A stretch of 64,000 nucleotides of DNA from UBA6165 sp044233745 (GCA_044233745.1 JBIIJN010000001.1:62001-126000); one strand, 5' to 3'; positions 1-9,574 are shown, counted from the stretch's first letter. Numbers and translations: made by a program. The notes: generated from the letters alone by a model not told the origin.

Positions 1-621
1 TAAAAAGTCGAAAAACTCTTTTCCAGAGATGGGCGTTTGCGGCTCTTTCGAATTCGGATCATAAAATTGTGTCTTGTAGCATTTCAAAACATCGAATTTC
101 TGCTCAACAAAGGGGCTTACCTCTATTGCAAAATCTGGCTTGATGTAGCGATCTTGTATGTAGTGAAATACTTTTTTTGGTCGCCAAGCAGATTGGATTT
201 CACCGTTGTATCGGGTTTCAATTTTCGGTAAACCCGCCAAAAAGCAAGCATCTGCAACCAATTTCGCTCCCTTGGCATGGTCAGGATGGCGGTCTTCAAT
301 GGCATTGGCCAGAACCAAATTCGGTTTGAAATGGCGAATCATCTCAACAACTTTGAGCAAATTTTCCTGCGTATGTTGAAAAAACCCATCGCCCAAATCT
401 AAGTTGATGCGCTCTTGCACGCCCATCAGCTTCATGGCATTTCGGGCTTCTTCATCTCTGGTTTCAGCGGTGCCTCGGGTACCCAATTCGCCTCGGGTCA
501 AATCAACCAAAGCCACTGTTTTGCCCAGAGCGATGTGTTTAGCCAAAGTTCCACCTGCTGAGATTTCAACGTCGTCGGGGTGCGCTCCAAATGCTAAGAT
601 GTCGATACTCTTGTTTGCCAT
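1..621 (-). CDS. bshB1: BshB1-type bacillithiol biosynthesis deacetylase (3' end cut by window)
   Basis: Translating the minus strand from the ATG at 621 gives an open frame to the window edge (207 codons). The N-terminus reads ILAFGAHPDDVEISAGG, the zinc-binding HPDD motif of the LmbE/PIG-L deacetylase family; further on are the EDRHPDHAKGA motif and FNP-free FYDPNSKEPQTP near the edge, as in BshB1. BshB1 removes the acetyl group from GlcNAc-malate in cytosolic bacillithiol synthesis. Family members are about 240 residues, so roughly 30 residues are missing. It starts 2 bases after the ccsBA stop and is surely co-transcribed with it. Assignment to BshB1 rather than another LmbE deacetylase rests on overall similarity as I recall it. 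Confidence 0.85.
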   Translation of the reverse strand, partial: MANKSIDILAFGAHPDDVEISAGGTLAKHIALGKTVALVDLTRGELGTRGTAETRDEEARNAMKLMGVQERINLDLGDGFFQHTQENLLKVVEMIRHFKPNLVLANAIEDRHPDHAKGAKLVADACFLAGLPKIETRYNGEIQSAWRPKKVFHYIQDRYIKPDFAIEVSPFVEQKFDVLKCYKTQFYDPNSKEPQTPISGKEFFDFL

Positions 622-623
622 GA

Positions 624-3600
624 CTATTTTTTATTTTGACTCGTTTTTTCTCGAACAATCGCCAACACATTGAATGCCAAGAAGCCCAGTACCACCCAAG
701 TCAACCAACTCGGCCAAATGGTTTCCGCTTCTCCATTGGCATAAGAGTGCAGCCCGACCAAGAAGAAATTCACGCCAAAATAGGTAAATAAAATGGCGGA
801 AAATGCCCACATGGCAACAGAGTTAAACACCAATTTGCTTTTCAATGCAGGAATAAATCTCAAGTGTAATAAAACAGCATAAACCAAAATGCTCACCAAA
901 GCCCAAGTTTCTTTTGGATCCCAACCCCAATAGCGCCCCCATGACTCATTCGCCCAAATCCCGCCGAGGAAAGTGCCAATGGTCAACATGAAAATGCCGA
1001 TGGTTGTGGTCATTTCAATGATGTGCGTCAATTCTTCTATATTCAATTGAATGATTGTGCGGTATTTCTTGGATTGGAAAATGTATAAAAACAAATTCAC
1101 AATGGCCAAAACTGCTCCCAATCCAAGGAATGCGTAACTGCCTGTGATTACTGCCACGTGAATTTTCAACCAATACGATTGCAGCACTGGCACCAATGGA
1201 CTGATCTGTGGGTCGAGGTTGTTTAAGTGCGAGACATACAAAAGGAAGAAAGCCAAAAGTCCAGTTGCGCCTAATGCGGCCATGCCTCGTCTCGCGAAAA
1301 GTAAACCAGCCAAAATGCCGACCCATGCGATAAACAACAAAGCTTCGTAACCATCACTCCAAGGCGCATGACCAGAAATGTACCAACGCACACCCAAGCC
1401 AATGCCATGTATAATAAAGGTAATAATCATCCCAATAAGGAAAGGCATGTTTGCGATGCGGGTCCATTTGGTGTCAACGGTAAAGACTTGAACAAAAAAC
1501 ACCACGAGTAAACCCAAACCGAGCAAGAAGTACCAATACGTGATGCGCTGGAAAATATTCCACTCGTTGTAGCGAATTTCCATTTTAATTTTATCCTCAT
1601 CGGGCATCACATCTGCGGCTACTGCTTTTTGATAGCTGAAAATCAAATCCAAGTTTTCGTTGGCTACTGAATAATCACCAGTGAGTTTACCAATGCGCAC
1701 ACTATTTACATAATCGAAAAAGAATTTTGGCATCAAGGAATCCACGGATTGATAAGGCGCTGCCGGGTCAAAAGGCGTGTACCAGGTGTTGTTTGGTGCG
1801 CCTCTTACTGGAAAAATACGCAGATAAAAAACAGCCGAACCCAAAATTTGAACGCGCTCGTTTACTTTGATGATTTGTTTGTCCCACTCATTTCTTTTGC
1901 TTTCTGGTTTCTGATTGGCCAAATCCACATCGCGTTCCAAGATGTATTCTTCGGTTTGGAGATCGAAAAAGTCGGAATAAGAAGCATATTTCCCTGAAAT
2001 GCCGAGTTTTTTTCTGATGTCGGGGTGATTCACCACAATCAATTTTTCATTTTTAATGAATTCCAAATTGAACATCACTTCCATCAATACTTGCGTAGCA
2101 GTCAAGCCATTGTAAGTGTCTTTGCGGTGTACTTTATGCAAAATCTCCAAGGCCAAGGTTTGCAAGGGCTTGAATCTACCGTCAAAATCCTGAATCACCA
2201 AAGACTCCAAGCGCTTGGCATGTTCCAAATCAATCGGCTTCGAATTGATGATTTGTTGTTGCTTGATAAATTCTGCATCAACCACCAAAGGTTCATTCAC
2301 CGCAGCACTGTCTTGGGCAATGGCATTGAAGTTAAACATCAGCAAGACCAAAACACCGAATGAACTTGTTTTTGACAACAATTTCTTTCTTTCTTTAATT
2401 TTCTTCAAGAGGGAATTGATTTGTCTGAATCGTGAAGCAGGAGAAATCAAGGTGAAAATCATCCCCAAGATGAGCAACAAATACCCAAAATAGCTGATGT
2501 TTGTGCCCCAAAAATCTTGGTTTACACTCAAACGCGTGCCCATTTCATCGGGGTCGTAACTCGATTGAAAGAAGCGGTAATTGCGATAATCCATGACGCT
2601 GTTCATGTAAATTCTTTTGTCGAATTGCACTTTCATTTCTTCATCCAAAACCGTTATTTCACTGGCATACGAAGCGGGCGATTCCGAACCTGGATAACGC
2701 TCCAATTGGAAATCGCGCAGAAAAATATAAAACGGTGTTTCTACTGGTTTTGCTCCGTAAGCCAAACGGTATTTAATGCCATCAAATTCGAAAAAGGTTG
2801 GCGTTGGAATTTTGCCCTGACCGCCTTCTAATTCGAGTTGCTTTTTCTTCCCTCCAGATTCAATATCCAAATACAAAACATCCATGCCCATATCGGGTTT
2901 TGGGGCGCGCATTTTCACCAGTTTTGCATTGGGATGGTGGGCTTTGAAAACGAAATTCTGTCCCAAGAAAGTGTACAAGCGTCCTTGATAAAATCCTGCT
3001 ACTGAATCGGCTGGAATGCTTCCCGACGATTGGTCGCTCATCAACATGTAGTTCAATTCGGCTGGAGCTTCTATGGTGAAACTGTTGCCATTTCTTCTGA
3101 TGTTGATGGCATTTTTCAAGGTTTCTGGATAGTCGTAAGCCAACAAAAAGCCTTCTTTGTTTAGGGTTGTGCCTTGAAGCACGTAATTGGTATCCATGCC
3201 ACCCATCGGACTTGGCGTGATGATTTCCAAAATTGAACTTCCATCAGCCACATTGGTTTGCAATTGGTCGATGGCGTTGGCCATAAATCCGGCATAGGAA
3301 ATTTTCACCTCGCCCGAATTGTCGAATTTCTTAAAAGTTGCCTTGTATTTGTTGTTGGCTAAAAATTTCAAAACGGGACTTTGCACATCGCTCATCAAAA
3401 CCGCTTTGTCGTATTTGTATTCCATTTTGCCATCGGTGGCGTAAATCTGCACAAAAGCATCTGCCGAATAAATAATATTGCTTTGGCTGTTTTCGCGAAT
3501 CAACATGATGCCCTCGAAGCCCGCATACCTTGTTACACCAGCACCAATGATGATTACTATAAACGAAAGGTGAAACATCAAAATGGCAATTTTCTCGCGC

Positions 3601-3815
3601 ACCCACATGCGGTAGCGGATAATATTCGCCACCATGCCCAGCGCCAAATACACCAAAAGTCCTTCAAACCACGAAGCGTTATACACAATTGCCTTAGCGC
3701 TTTGTGTGCCATACCACGATTCTATAAAAGTGGCGTAACCTACAACAAAACCAAAAAAGAACAGCCCAAGAGTCATGAGCTTCATGGAAAATAGCGAATC
3801 AAGAGAAAATTTCAT
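624..3815 (-). CDS. ccsBA: Fused cytochrome c biogenesis protein CcsBA (ResB + CcsA)
   Basis: System II haem delivery/cytochrome c maturation protein of the inner membrane, 1063 residues. The N-terminal half is ResB/CcsB-like, with three early membrane helices and a large periplasmic domain; the C-terminal third is CcsA, with several helices and the haem-handling tryptophan-rich motif WGRYWGWDPKETW about 90 residues from the end. Between the two lies a hydrophobic segment ending in NAIAQDS that looks like a signal peptide. The frame could open at 3938, but the ATG at 3815 directly precedes the first helix (MKFSLDSLF) and the 41 upstream residues look non-coding, so I prefer it. It is followed by bshB1 after 2 bases and is divergent from lpxK. 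Confidence 0.9.
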   Translation of the reverse strand: MKFSLDSLFSMKLMTLGLFFFGFVVGYATFIESWYGTQSAKAIVYNASWFEGLLVYLALGMVANIIRYRMWVREKIAILMFHLSFIVIIIGAGVTRYAGFEGIMLIRENSQSNIIYSADAFVQIYATDGKMEYKYDKAVLMSDVQSPVLKFLANNKYKATFKKFDNSGEVKISYAGFMANAIDQLQTNVADGSSILEIITPSPMGGMDTNYVLQGTTLNKEGFLLAYDYPETLKNAINIRRNGNSFTIEAPAELNYMLMSDQSSGSIPADSVAGFYQGRLYTFLGQNFVFKAHHPNAKLVKMRAPKPDMGMDVLYLDIESGGKKKQLELEGGQGKIPTPTFFEFDGIKYRLAYGAKPVETPFYIFLRDFQLERYPGSESPASYASEITVLDEEMKVQFDKRIYMNSVMDYRNYRFFQSSYDPDEMGTRLSVNQDFWGTNISYFGYLLLILGMIFTLISPASRFRQINSLLKKIKERKKLLSKTSSFGVLVLLMFNFNAIAQDSAAVNEPLVVDAEFIKQQQIINSKPIDLEHAKRLESLVIQDFDGRFKPLQTLALEILHKVHRKDTYNGLTATQVLMEVMFNLEFIKNEKLIVVNHPDIRKKLGISGKYASYSDFFDLQTEEYILERDVDLANQKPESKRNEWDKQIIKVNERVQILGSAVFYLRIFPVRGAPNNTWYTPFDPAAPYQSVDSLMPKFFFDYVNSVRIGKLTGDYSVANENLDLIFSYQKAVAADVMPDEDKIKMEIRYNEWNIFQRITYWYFLLGLGLLVVFFVQVFTVDTKWTRIANMPFLIGMIITFIIHGIGLGVRWYISGHAPWSDGYEALLFIAWVGILAGLLFARRGMAALGATGLLAFFLLYVSHLNNLDPQISPLVPVLQSYWLKIHVAVITGSYAFLGLGAVLAIVNLFLYIFQSKKYRTIIQLNIEELTHIIEMTTTIGIFMLTIGTFLGGIWANESWGRYWGWDPKETWALVSILVYAVLLHLRFIPALKSKLVFNSVAMWAFSAILFTYFGVNFFLVGLHSYANGEAETIWPSWLTWVVLGFLAFNVLAIVREKTSQNKK

Positions 3816-3974
3816 GGACCGATGTTTTGGTGTTATAACAATTCGGCGCAAAGTTAGTTTGAAAATTGATTGGGGCGCGTGTGAAATATCGTTAAAACTT
3901 ACGTTTAATGGGAAGCTATAATATATGGAATGATTCATTCAGACTTAAATTCAGTCTGCGTTGTTAAAAGAAAT

Positions 3975-3982
3975 TACTTTTG
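3975..3982 (+). promoter_or_regulatory. Candidate -7 box for the lpxK operon
   Basis: TACTTTTG matches the Bacteroidota -7 consensus TAnnTTTG and lies 10 bases before the lpxK ATG, in the divergent ccsBA/lpxK spacer. No convincing -33 TTG is seen at the usual distance, so this is a weak call. Confidence 0.35.
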
Positions 3983-3991
3983 TGTTTAATT

Positions 3992-5038
3992 ATGATTGGT
4001 ACAACTCGTATTCTTCTTTTCCCTTTCGCCATCTTGTACGGTTGCATTACTTTGTTGCGCACTTCACTTTTTCGTTGGGGTGTATTGAAAACTTTCCAAC
4101 CACCAATCCCAACCATCGTTGTGGGCAACCTCAGCATGGGTGGCACAGGCAAAACACCTCACGTTGAATGGCTCATACGCGCCTTACAAAATCAATACAA
4201 AATTGCGGTATTAAGTCGCGGCTATGGTCGTTCAACACATGGATTTATAGAAGTGCAGCTCCATTCCTCAGCAGATGAGGTGGGCGATGAACCGAAACAA
4301 ATCAAACAGAAGTTTCCAGAAGTCCCTTTTGCGGTTTGTGAAAAAAGAAAAGTGGGAATTCAAGAATTGCTAAAACTTTATCCTGATTTGGAACTCATTA
4401 TCCTCGACGATGCCATGCAGCATTTGGCGGTTTCGGGCGGATTTGTGATGATGCTGAGCGAATTTCACAAGCCTTTTTTCAAAGATTGGGTGGTGCCTAT
4501 GGGCCGACTTCGTGAATTTGCTTGGAGCGGAAAAAAACGCGCCGATGTATGCATGTACACCAAATGTCCGAAAAGTATTGACGCGCCCTTGCAGGATTTT
4601 TATGCCAAAGCTTTTTCATCTGAGAAGCCAAGCTACTTCTCGCGTTTTGTTTATGGCGAATGGCAAGCGCTTACAAATCATAGTTTGCCCAATGAAATCA
4701 AGCAAGTCGTTTTGGTTACTGGAATCGCCAATCCACAACCGCTCGTGAATGCCTTAGAAAGTCAATATTCCATTGAACTTGTGCGCTTTTCTGACCACCA
4801 TTTGTATTCCGAAAAAGACATCGAGCGCATTCACCATATTTTTGCTAATTTTGATGCCTCTACAACGGTGGTACTCACAACGGAAAAAGATGCGGTGAAA
4901 TTGAACGAAATGTCGTCAATTGTCAATCAAAACGATGTTCCGTGGTGCTATTTGCCCATTGAAGTGACGCTCGATAATGAACAAGAATTAATAAATAGAA
5001 TACAGAATTATGTTGAATCGTATCCAAGAAGCGGTTGA
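3992..5038 (+). CDS. lpxK: Tetraacyldisaccharide 4'-kinase (lipid A)
   Basis: LpxK phosphorylates the 4' position of the lipid A disaccharide at the cytoplasmic face of the inner membrane. The 348-residue protein begins with one hydrophobic membrane anchor, followed by the family's P-loop GNLSMGGTGKTPHVEWL at about residues 45-62, SRGYGR, and the DDAMQH motif (family DDGxQH) near residue 135. Length is normal. A TTG 12 bases upstream extends the frame, but the ATG at 3992 fits the family N-terminus. Its 3' end overlaps pnp by 29 bases, which implies coupled translation. Two genes of one pathway, lpxK and lpxH, bracket this five-gene run. Confidence 0.93.
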   Translation: MIGTTRILLFPFAILYGCITLLRTSLFRWGVLKTFQPPIPTIVVGNLSMGGTGKTPHVEWLIRALQNQYKIAVLSRGYGRSTHGFIEVQLHSSADEVGDEPKQIKQKFPEVPFAVCEKRKVGIQELLKLYPDLELIILDDAMQHLAVSGGFVMMLSEFHKPFFKDWVVPMGRLREFAWSGKKRADVCMYTKCPKSIDAPLQDFYAKAFSSEKPSYFSRFVYGEWQALTNHSLPNEIKQVVLVTGIANPQPLVNALESQYSIELVRFSDHHLYSEKDIERIHHIFANFDASTTVVLTTEKDAVKLNEMSSIVNQNDVPWCYLPIEVTLDNEQELINRIQNYVESYPRSG

Positions 5039-5822
5039 TTTTATTCAAACAAAAACGCAAGTTAAACCTGAGTTTGGAATTATTTTAGGTACAGGTCTGG
5101 GTGGCTTGGTGAAGGAAATTGAAATCATTGATGAAATTCCCTACGAGCAAATCCCGAATTTTCCAGTTTCTACAGTAGAAAGCCACAAAGGACGTTTGAT
5201 TTTTGGCAATTTGGGTGGTAAAAAAGTAGTAGCCATGCAAGGACGTTTTCATTTTTATGAAGGTTATTCCTTGCAAGAAGTGACTTTTCCGGTGCGCGTG
5301 ATGAAATTGTTGGGCATAGCGAAATTGTTTGTTTCCAATGCTTCTGGTGGCGTGAATCCAGATTTTGAGGTGGGTGAAATTATGATCATCAACGACCATA
5401 TCAATTTCTTACCCGGCAATCCGCTGATTGGCAAAAACTTGGATGAACTTGGACCGCGTTTCCCAGATATGAGCGACCCATACGATACCGATTTAATTGA
5501 CCGTGCAGTTGAGATTGCTGCGAAAAATAACATTCGTGTTTCGCAAGGGGTTTATTTGGGATTGACTGGGCCAACATTAGAAACACCAGCCGAATACAAA
5601 TTTGTGCGTGTTGTTGGAGCCGATGCCGTGGGTATGTCAACTGTTCCTGAGGTGATTGTAGCGCGACACATGGAAATTCCTACTTTCGCCATTTCTATCA
5701 TCACTGATTTGGGAGTACCAGGCAAAATTAAAAAAGTCAGCGTGCAAGACGTAATTGCTGTAGCTTCGCGTCAAGAGCCCAAAATGACTTTGATTATGAA
5801 AGAATTGATTGCATCATTATAA
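5010..5822 (+). CDS. Purine-nucleoside phosphorylase (inosine/guanosine type)
   Basis: Cytosolic trimeric-type PNP that splits purine nucleosides with phosphate, in purine salvage. The 270 residues show the family landmarks: FGIILGTGLGGL near the N-terminus, ESHKGRL, MQGRFHFYEGY (phosphate/substrate site), VSNASGGVNP, and the downstream GLTGPTLETPAEYK and VGMSTVPEVIVARH segments. The ATG at 5010 lies inside the lpxK 3' end, and the next gene starts 10 bases after this stop, so it sits in the middle of an operon with which it has no obvious functional link. Confidence 0.93.
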   Translation: MLNRIQEAVDFIQTKTQVKPEFGIILGTGLGGLVKEIEIIDEIPYEQIPNFPVSTVESHKGRLIFGNLGGKKVVAMQGRFHFYEGYSLQEVTFPVRVMKLLGIAKLFVSNASGGVNPDFEVGEIMIINDHINFLPGNPLIGKNLDELGPRFPDMSDPYDTDLIDRAVEIAAKNNIRVSQGVYLGLTGPTLETPAEYKFVRVVGADAVGMSTVPEVIVARHMEIPTFAISIITDLGVPGKIKKVSVQDVIAVASRQEPKMTLIMKELIASL

Positions 5823-5832
5823 AATTACGGAT

Positions 5833-7053
5833 ATGTTGAAATTCACAAAACTCCCATTTCTAGTCGTACTACTTTTTTCGGTGGCTTTAACATCTTGTGG
5901 GTCGGAAGTTGAAAATGAAAGCACTGAACCTGCAGAAGATAAACAAACCATTGCCGGAAAAATTCCAGATGCAGCAGGTAAAATCATTATTGCGCAGGTG
6001 TATAATGTCGATAAATGGTTGCAGTTGGGTCAGGCAACAATTGATGCACAAGGAAATTTTAACATCAAACTACCCAAAGAGGCCTTTGTGGTTCAGTTGG
6101 TTGTAGAACAAAGTACTGTTCCGATTGTGTTGGGTGGCGATGATTCTGTGTTCATCACTTGCGATTTTCCGGTGATGATGGACAATTTCAAAATCTCCAA
6201 CATTGAAGATGCCGCGGAATTCAATAAAATGGTTGTTTTGAATTCTTCTTTCAACGCCCAATACAAAGATCAAATGGCCGAGTTGCGCGCCTTACAGCCA
6301 GGTGACGAGGCAGACGCTTTGATTAAAACGCTACAAGCGGGCAAAAAACCTATGGAAGATTTCGCCGTTTCATTTTTAAGTGAAAAACCAGGTTCTCCAG
6401 TAGCGCAATTGTTTGCCATGCAGCTCTTTCCAGACATGGGACTTGAAAATTGGAATGTCGCTTATGGCGATGTTTTGCGCAAGGTTTTGGATGCCTATTT
6501 GCAAAAATATCCAGAAGCTCGTTTTACACGTGGATTGGAAAGCAATTTGAATACTTGGGTAGATTCATATGACAATGCCCTGAACGATGAAAAGCGCAAA
6601 TCTTTTTACGGCAATTTGGATAGAAATGTAGATGTGGGTAGTCCGGCGCCAGACATTTGGATGGACATGGTAAATGGCGGCGATATGAAATTGTCAGATT
6701 TGCGTGGAAAATATGTACTGATTGATTTTTGGGCTTCTTGGTGTGGACCTTGTAGAAAGGAAAACCCGAATGTGGTTCGATTGTACAAAAAATACAAAGA
6801 CAAAGGGTTCACGGTTTTCTCAGTTTCGTTGGACGACAATGCTGCTGCATGGAAATCTGCCATCGAATCTGATGGCTTGGAATGGCCTTACCATGTGAGC
6901 GATTTGAAAAAATGGAACTCCATTGTGGTACAATTGTATAAATTTGAAGGCATTCCACACACCGTGCTCATCGACAAGAAAGGCACGATTATTGGCAAGA
7001 ACCTCCGCGGAATTGAATTGGAGAATAAATTAAAAGAGCTGTTTGGCTCATAA
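5833..7053 (+). CDS. TlpA-like thioredoxin-fold lipoprotein with DUF4369-type N-terminus
   Basis: A 406-residue exported lipoprotein: the signal peptide ends in a lipobox (VALTSCGS) with Cys at about residue 22. Residues 40-140 form a beta-rich DUF4369-like domain, followed by a helical linker and a C-terminal TlpA/AhpC-TSA thioredoxin fold with the redox pair in WASWCGPCRKE. Such proteins reduce disulfides in the periplasm, often for cytochrome c maturation or cell-envelope proteins; the real substrate is unknown. A TTG start 24 bases upstream would add residues before the signal peptide, so ATG 5833 is chosen. It is a tandem paralogue of the next gene. Confidence 0.9.
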   Translation: MLKFTKLPFLVVLLFSVALTSCGSEVENESTEPAEDKQTIAGKIPDAAGKIIIAQVYNVDKWLQLGQATIDAQGNFNIKLPKEAFVVQLVVEQSTVPIVLGGDDSVFITCDFPVMMDNFKISNIEDAAEFNKMVVLNSSFNAQYKDQMAELRALQPGDEADALIKTLQAGKKPMEDFAVSFLSEKPGSPVAQLFAMQLFPDMGLENWNVAYGDVLRKVLDAYLQKYPEARFTRGLESNLNTWVDSYDNALNDEKRKSFYGNLDRNVDVGSPAPDIWMDMVNGGDMKLSDLRGKYVLIDFWASWCGPCRKENPNVVRLYKKYKDKGFTVFSVSLDDNAAAWKSAIESDGLEWPYHVSDLKKWNSIVVQLYKFEGIPHTVLIDKKGTIIGKNLRGIELENKLKELFGS

Positions 7054-7064
7054 AATACTGAAAT

Positions 7065-8264
7065 ATGAAGAAGTCATTTTTATTTTTATCAATAGCGCTC
7101 ACAACGAGTTTGTCATTGGCTCAAAAAAAGCCTGACACTAAACCCCAGACTACGAAACCTGCTGCTCAAACGACGCCTATACCTGTTCCGGCACCAGTAG
7201 TTCAAGGAATTCCAGTGGTTATTACAGGACAGATTTTTAAAGCTCCGGCAGACAAATTGAATTTGTCAACTTTTATGGGAAATGGTCAATATGTGGATTA
7301 TGCTACATTTGATTTAGCTCCGAATGGCGATGGAAAATTTTCTATAAGTGCTGTTTTGCCAGTTGGCGATTTTTACGTGCTTAGAGCTGGTTCCAATCAT
7401 GTAAATTTGATTATCACCAAGTCGGATACCATCAAGGTTTTTGGGGATGGCCGAGATATGCTGCGCAACATCAACATTGTTGGAAATGAAGACAGTAAAA
7501 ATTTGTTGGATTTTATTCGCATGCAAAACGACATCAATATGTTGCGCGATTCCATTCAGATGGTATTGAATAGTAATCCGATGGCGCAAAACGATATGAA
7601 TCAATTGTATATGTCGCGCTACAAACAGTTCGAATATTTCAGAGATCGTTTTGTGCAACAATTTCCAAATTCCCCAGCTTTGATTGGTCCCATGCAGACT
7701 TACGATCCTGAGAAGGAATTTGATAAATACAGCGCTTTGGCGGAAAAAGTGATTGCTGCCGTTCCGAATGGACAGGTTGCGCAGTCTTTACGACAGAATG
7801 TGGCGATGTATCGTCAGAAAGCTGCGGCTGCACAATTGTTGGCTCCGGGTTCATTGGCTCCAGAATTGGAAGGCCCAAGTCCTGATGGAAAAGTTTACAA
7901 ATTGTCGAGCTTGAAAGGCAAAGTGGTTTTGATAGATTTCTGGGCTTCGTGGTGTGGACCTTGTCGCAAGGAAAACCCTAATGTAGTCTCGCTCTATGAA
8001 AAATACAAAGACAAAGGATTTACCGTATTCAGTGTTTCGTTGGATTCTGACAAAAACGCTTGGATGCGCGCCATTGAAACCGATAAATTGATTTGGCCTT
8101 ACCACATCAGTGAGTTGAAGCGATGGGATGGGCTTTTGTCTAGAAGCTATGGTGTAAACAGCATTCCTTTTACCGTGTTGATTGACGCAGAGGGCAAAGT
8201 GATAGAGAAAAATCTGCGTGGACCTATGTTGGAGCAAAAACTTCAACAAATATTCGGCTTCTAA
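7065..8264 (+). CDS. TlpA-like periplasmic thioredoxin, second tandem copy
   Basis: A 399-residue secreted protein with a Sec signal peptide cleaved after SLSLA (no lipobox Cys), then a low-complexity Lys/Pro/Thr/Gln stretch at about residues 20-46, a DUF4369-like beta domain, a helical middle region and a C-terminal thioredoxin domain with WASWCGPCRKENPNVV. The thioredoxin half is nearly the same as in the upstream gene while the N-terminal halves are diverged and one copy is a lipoprotein and the other is not. It starts 11 bases after its paralogue and lies 10 bases before lpxH. Oxidoreductase activity is secure, partner unknown. Confidence 0.9.
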   Translation: MKKSFLFLSIALTTSLSLAQKKPDTKPQTTKPAAQTTPIPVPAPVVQGIPVVITGQIFKAPADKLNLSTFMGNGQYVDYATFDLAPNGDGKFSISAVLPVGDFYVLRAGSNHVNLIITKSDTIKVFGDGRDMLRNINIVGNEDSKNLLDFIRMQNDINMLRDSIQMVLNSNPMAQNDMNQLYMSRYKQFEYFRDRFVQQFPNSPALIGPMQTYDPEKEFDKYSALAEKVIAAVPNGQVAQSLRQNVAMYRQKAAAAQLLAPGSLAPELEGPSPDGKVYKLSSLKGKVVLIDFWASWCGPCRKENPNVVSLYEKYKDKGFTVFSVSLDSDKNAWMRAIETDKLIWPYHISELKRWDGLLSRSYGVNSIPFTVLIDAEGKVIEKNLRGPMLEQKLQQIFGF

Positions 8265-8274
8265 CTAGCATTGA

Positions 8275-9030
8275 ATGGCAAACGAGCAATCGAAACTGTA
8301 TTTTGCTTCAGATTTTCACCTCGGCGCACCCGATGAAAAATCCAGTTTAGAACGCGAAAAACGCATTGTTCGCTGGTTGGACATGGCGGCGCAAGATGCA
8401 GCTGAAATTTATTTGGTTGGCGACATTTTCGATTTTTGGTTCGAATACAAACACGCCATTCCCAAAGGTTTCATCAGGCTGCAAGGCAAATTAGCCGAAC
8501 TGAGCGACCGCGGCATCAGAATCCATTTTTTCACAGGCAATCACGACATGTGGATGTTCGATTATTTCCCGAAAGAATTGGGCGTACAAATGCACCGCGA
8601 ACCGATTCATTTCACTTTTGGCAACAAGAAGTTTTTTGTAGGTCATGGTGACGGCCTAGGTCCTGGCGATTATGGCTACAAATTCATCAAGAAGGTTTTT
8701 GCATCTAAGGTTTGTCAATGGCTCTTTGCGCGTTTGCATCCCAATTTCGGAATCGCAGTTGCCAATTTTTGGTCGAGAAAAAGCCGAAAAGTAAATGGCA
8801 ATTCAGATGAAGTCTTCCTCGGCGATGAAAACGAGTGGCTGGCCATTTACGCCAAAGAAATCTTGCAAAAAGAACATTTCGACTATTTCATCTTCGGTCA
8901 CCGCCACCTGCCCATGCAAATCCAACTCAACGAAAAATCCACCTACATCAACATCGGCGACTGGATCCGACACAATACCTATGCGGTTTTTGATGGGGAA
9001 GAATTGAGGATGGAGGTTTGGGAGGGGTAG
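8275..9030 (+). CDS. lpxH: UDP-2,3-diacylglucosamine diphosphatase-like metallophosphatase
   Basis: A calcineurin-like phosphoesterase of 251 residues with the full metal-ligand set: SDFHLG, GDIFDFWFE, GNHD, VGHGDG and FGHRH. The FDFWFEY segment and the size match the Bacteroidota LpxH family, which hydrolyses UDP-2,3-diacylglucosamine to lipid X in lipid A synthesis at the membrane surface. The ATG at 8275 immediately precedes the first beta strand. Co-location with lpxK supports the lipid A role. A different substrate for this metallophosphatase cannot be excluded from sequence alone. The gene converges on the PyrR-like gene with a 15-base gap and no visible hairpin. Confidence 0.85.
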   Translation: MANEQSKLYFASDFHLGAPDEKSSLEREKRIVRWLDMAAQDAAEIYLVGDIFDFWFEYKHAIPKGFIRLQGKLAELSDRGIRIHFFTGNHDMWMFDYFPKELGVQMHREPIHFTFGNKKFFVGHGDGLGPGDYGYKFIKKVFASKVCQWLFARLHPNFGIAVANFWSRKSRKVNGNSDEVFLGDENEWLAIYAKEILQKEHFDYFIFGHRHLPMQIQLNEKSTYINIGDWIRHNTYAVFDGEELRMEVWEG

Positions 9031-9045
9031 TTCTACAATTTCGAA

Positions 9046-9540
9046 TTACACCAAAAACGCCTTCCATTCTCCCTCAAAAGAAACCTCTACGCGTTCTTGC
9101 ATCGTAGTGGAAAGCTGAATACCAACAAAATCCGCGTGAATCGGAAAACGACGGTGTTTGCGGTCGACCAATGTGGCTGTTTTCACTTGATGCACAGGTT
9201 GCGTTAAGATGTGGTTCAAGGCGTATTGAATGGTTTTTCCGGAGTTGATCACGTCATCGACCAAAACAACATGCGCTTTTTTCAAATCCAGCTGGTCTTC
9301 ATTGAAGTGAATGGCATGCGCCAAAGGATTGTCTTTGTCCACTTGGATGAAATTGAGTTGCACATTTTGACCAGAGATATTGCGCATTTCATCGACCAAA
9401 TATTGTGATAATTGAACACCATTTCCAGCAATTCCAATCACATGAATGGTCTCGGCTTCAAATAAATTCTCAATAATTTCATAAGCCATTCTAACGATTT
9501 TCTGCTTGATTTGACGTTGGTCGAGAACGATGGTGCGCAT
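9046..9540 (-). CDS. PyrR-type phosphoribosyltransferase
   Basis: A 164-residue type I phosphoribosyltransferase. The PRPP-binding loop is VVLVDDVINSGKT, and the C-terminal stretch ATLVDRKHRRFPIHADFVG is the signature of the PyrR family, whose members act as uracil phosphoribosyltransferases and in some phyla as RNA-binding attenuators of pyr operons. No pyrimidine genes or attenuator are seen nearby, so a salvage role is at least as likely as regulation. Start ATG 9540 is the only good choice. It is convergent with lpxH. Confidence 0.8.
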   Translation of the reverse strand: MRTIVLDQRQIKQKIVRMAYEIIENLFEAETIHVIGIAGNGVQLSQYLVDEMRNISGQNVQLNFIQVDKDNPLAHAIHFNEDQLDLKKAHVVLVDDVINSGKTIQYALNHILTQPVHQVKTATLVDRKHRRFPIHADFVGIQLSTTMQERVEVSFEGEWKAFLV

Positions 9541-9574
9541 AGGAGAAATTTTGGCAAAGGTAGTTTTTTTTGGT

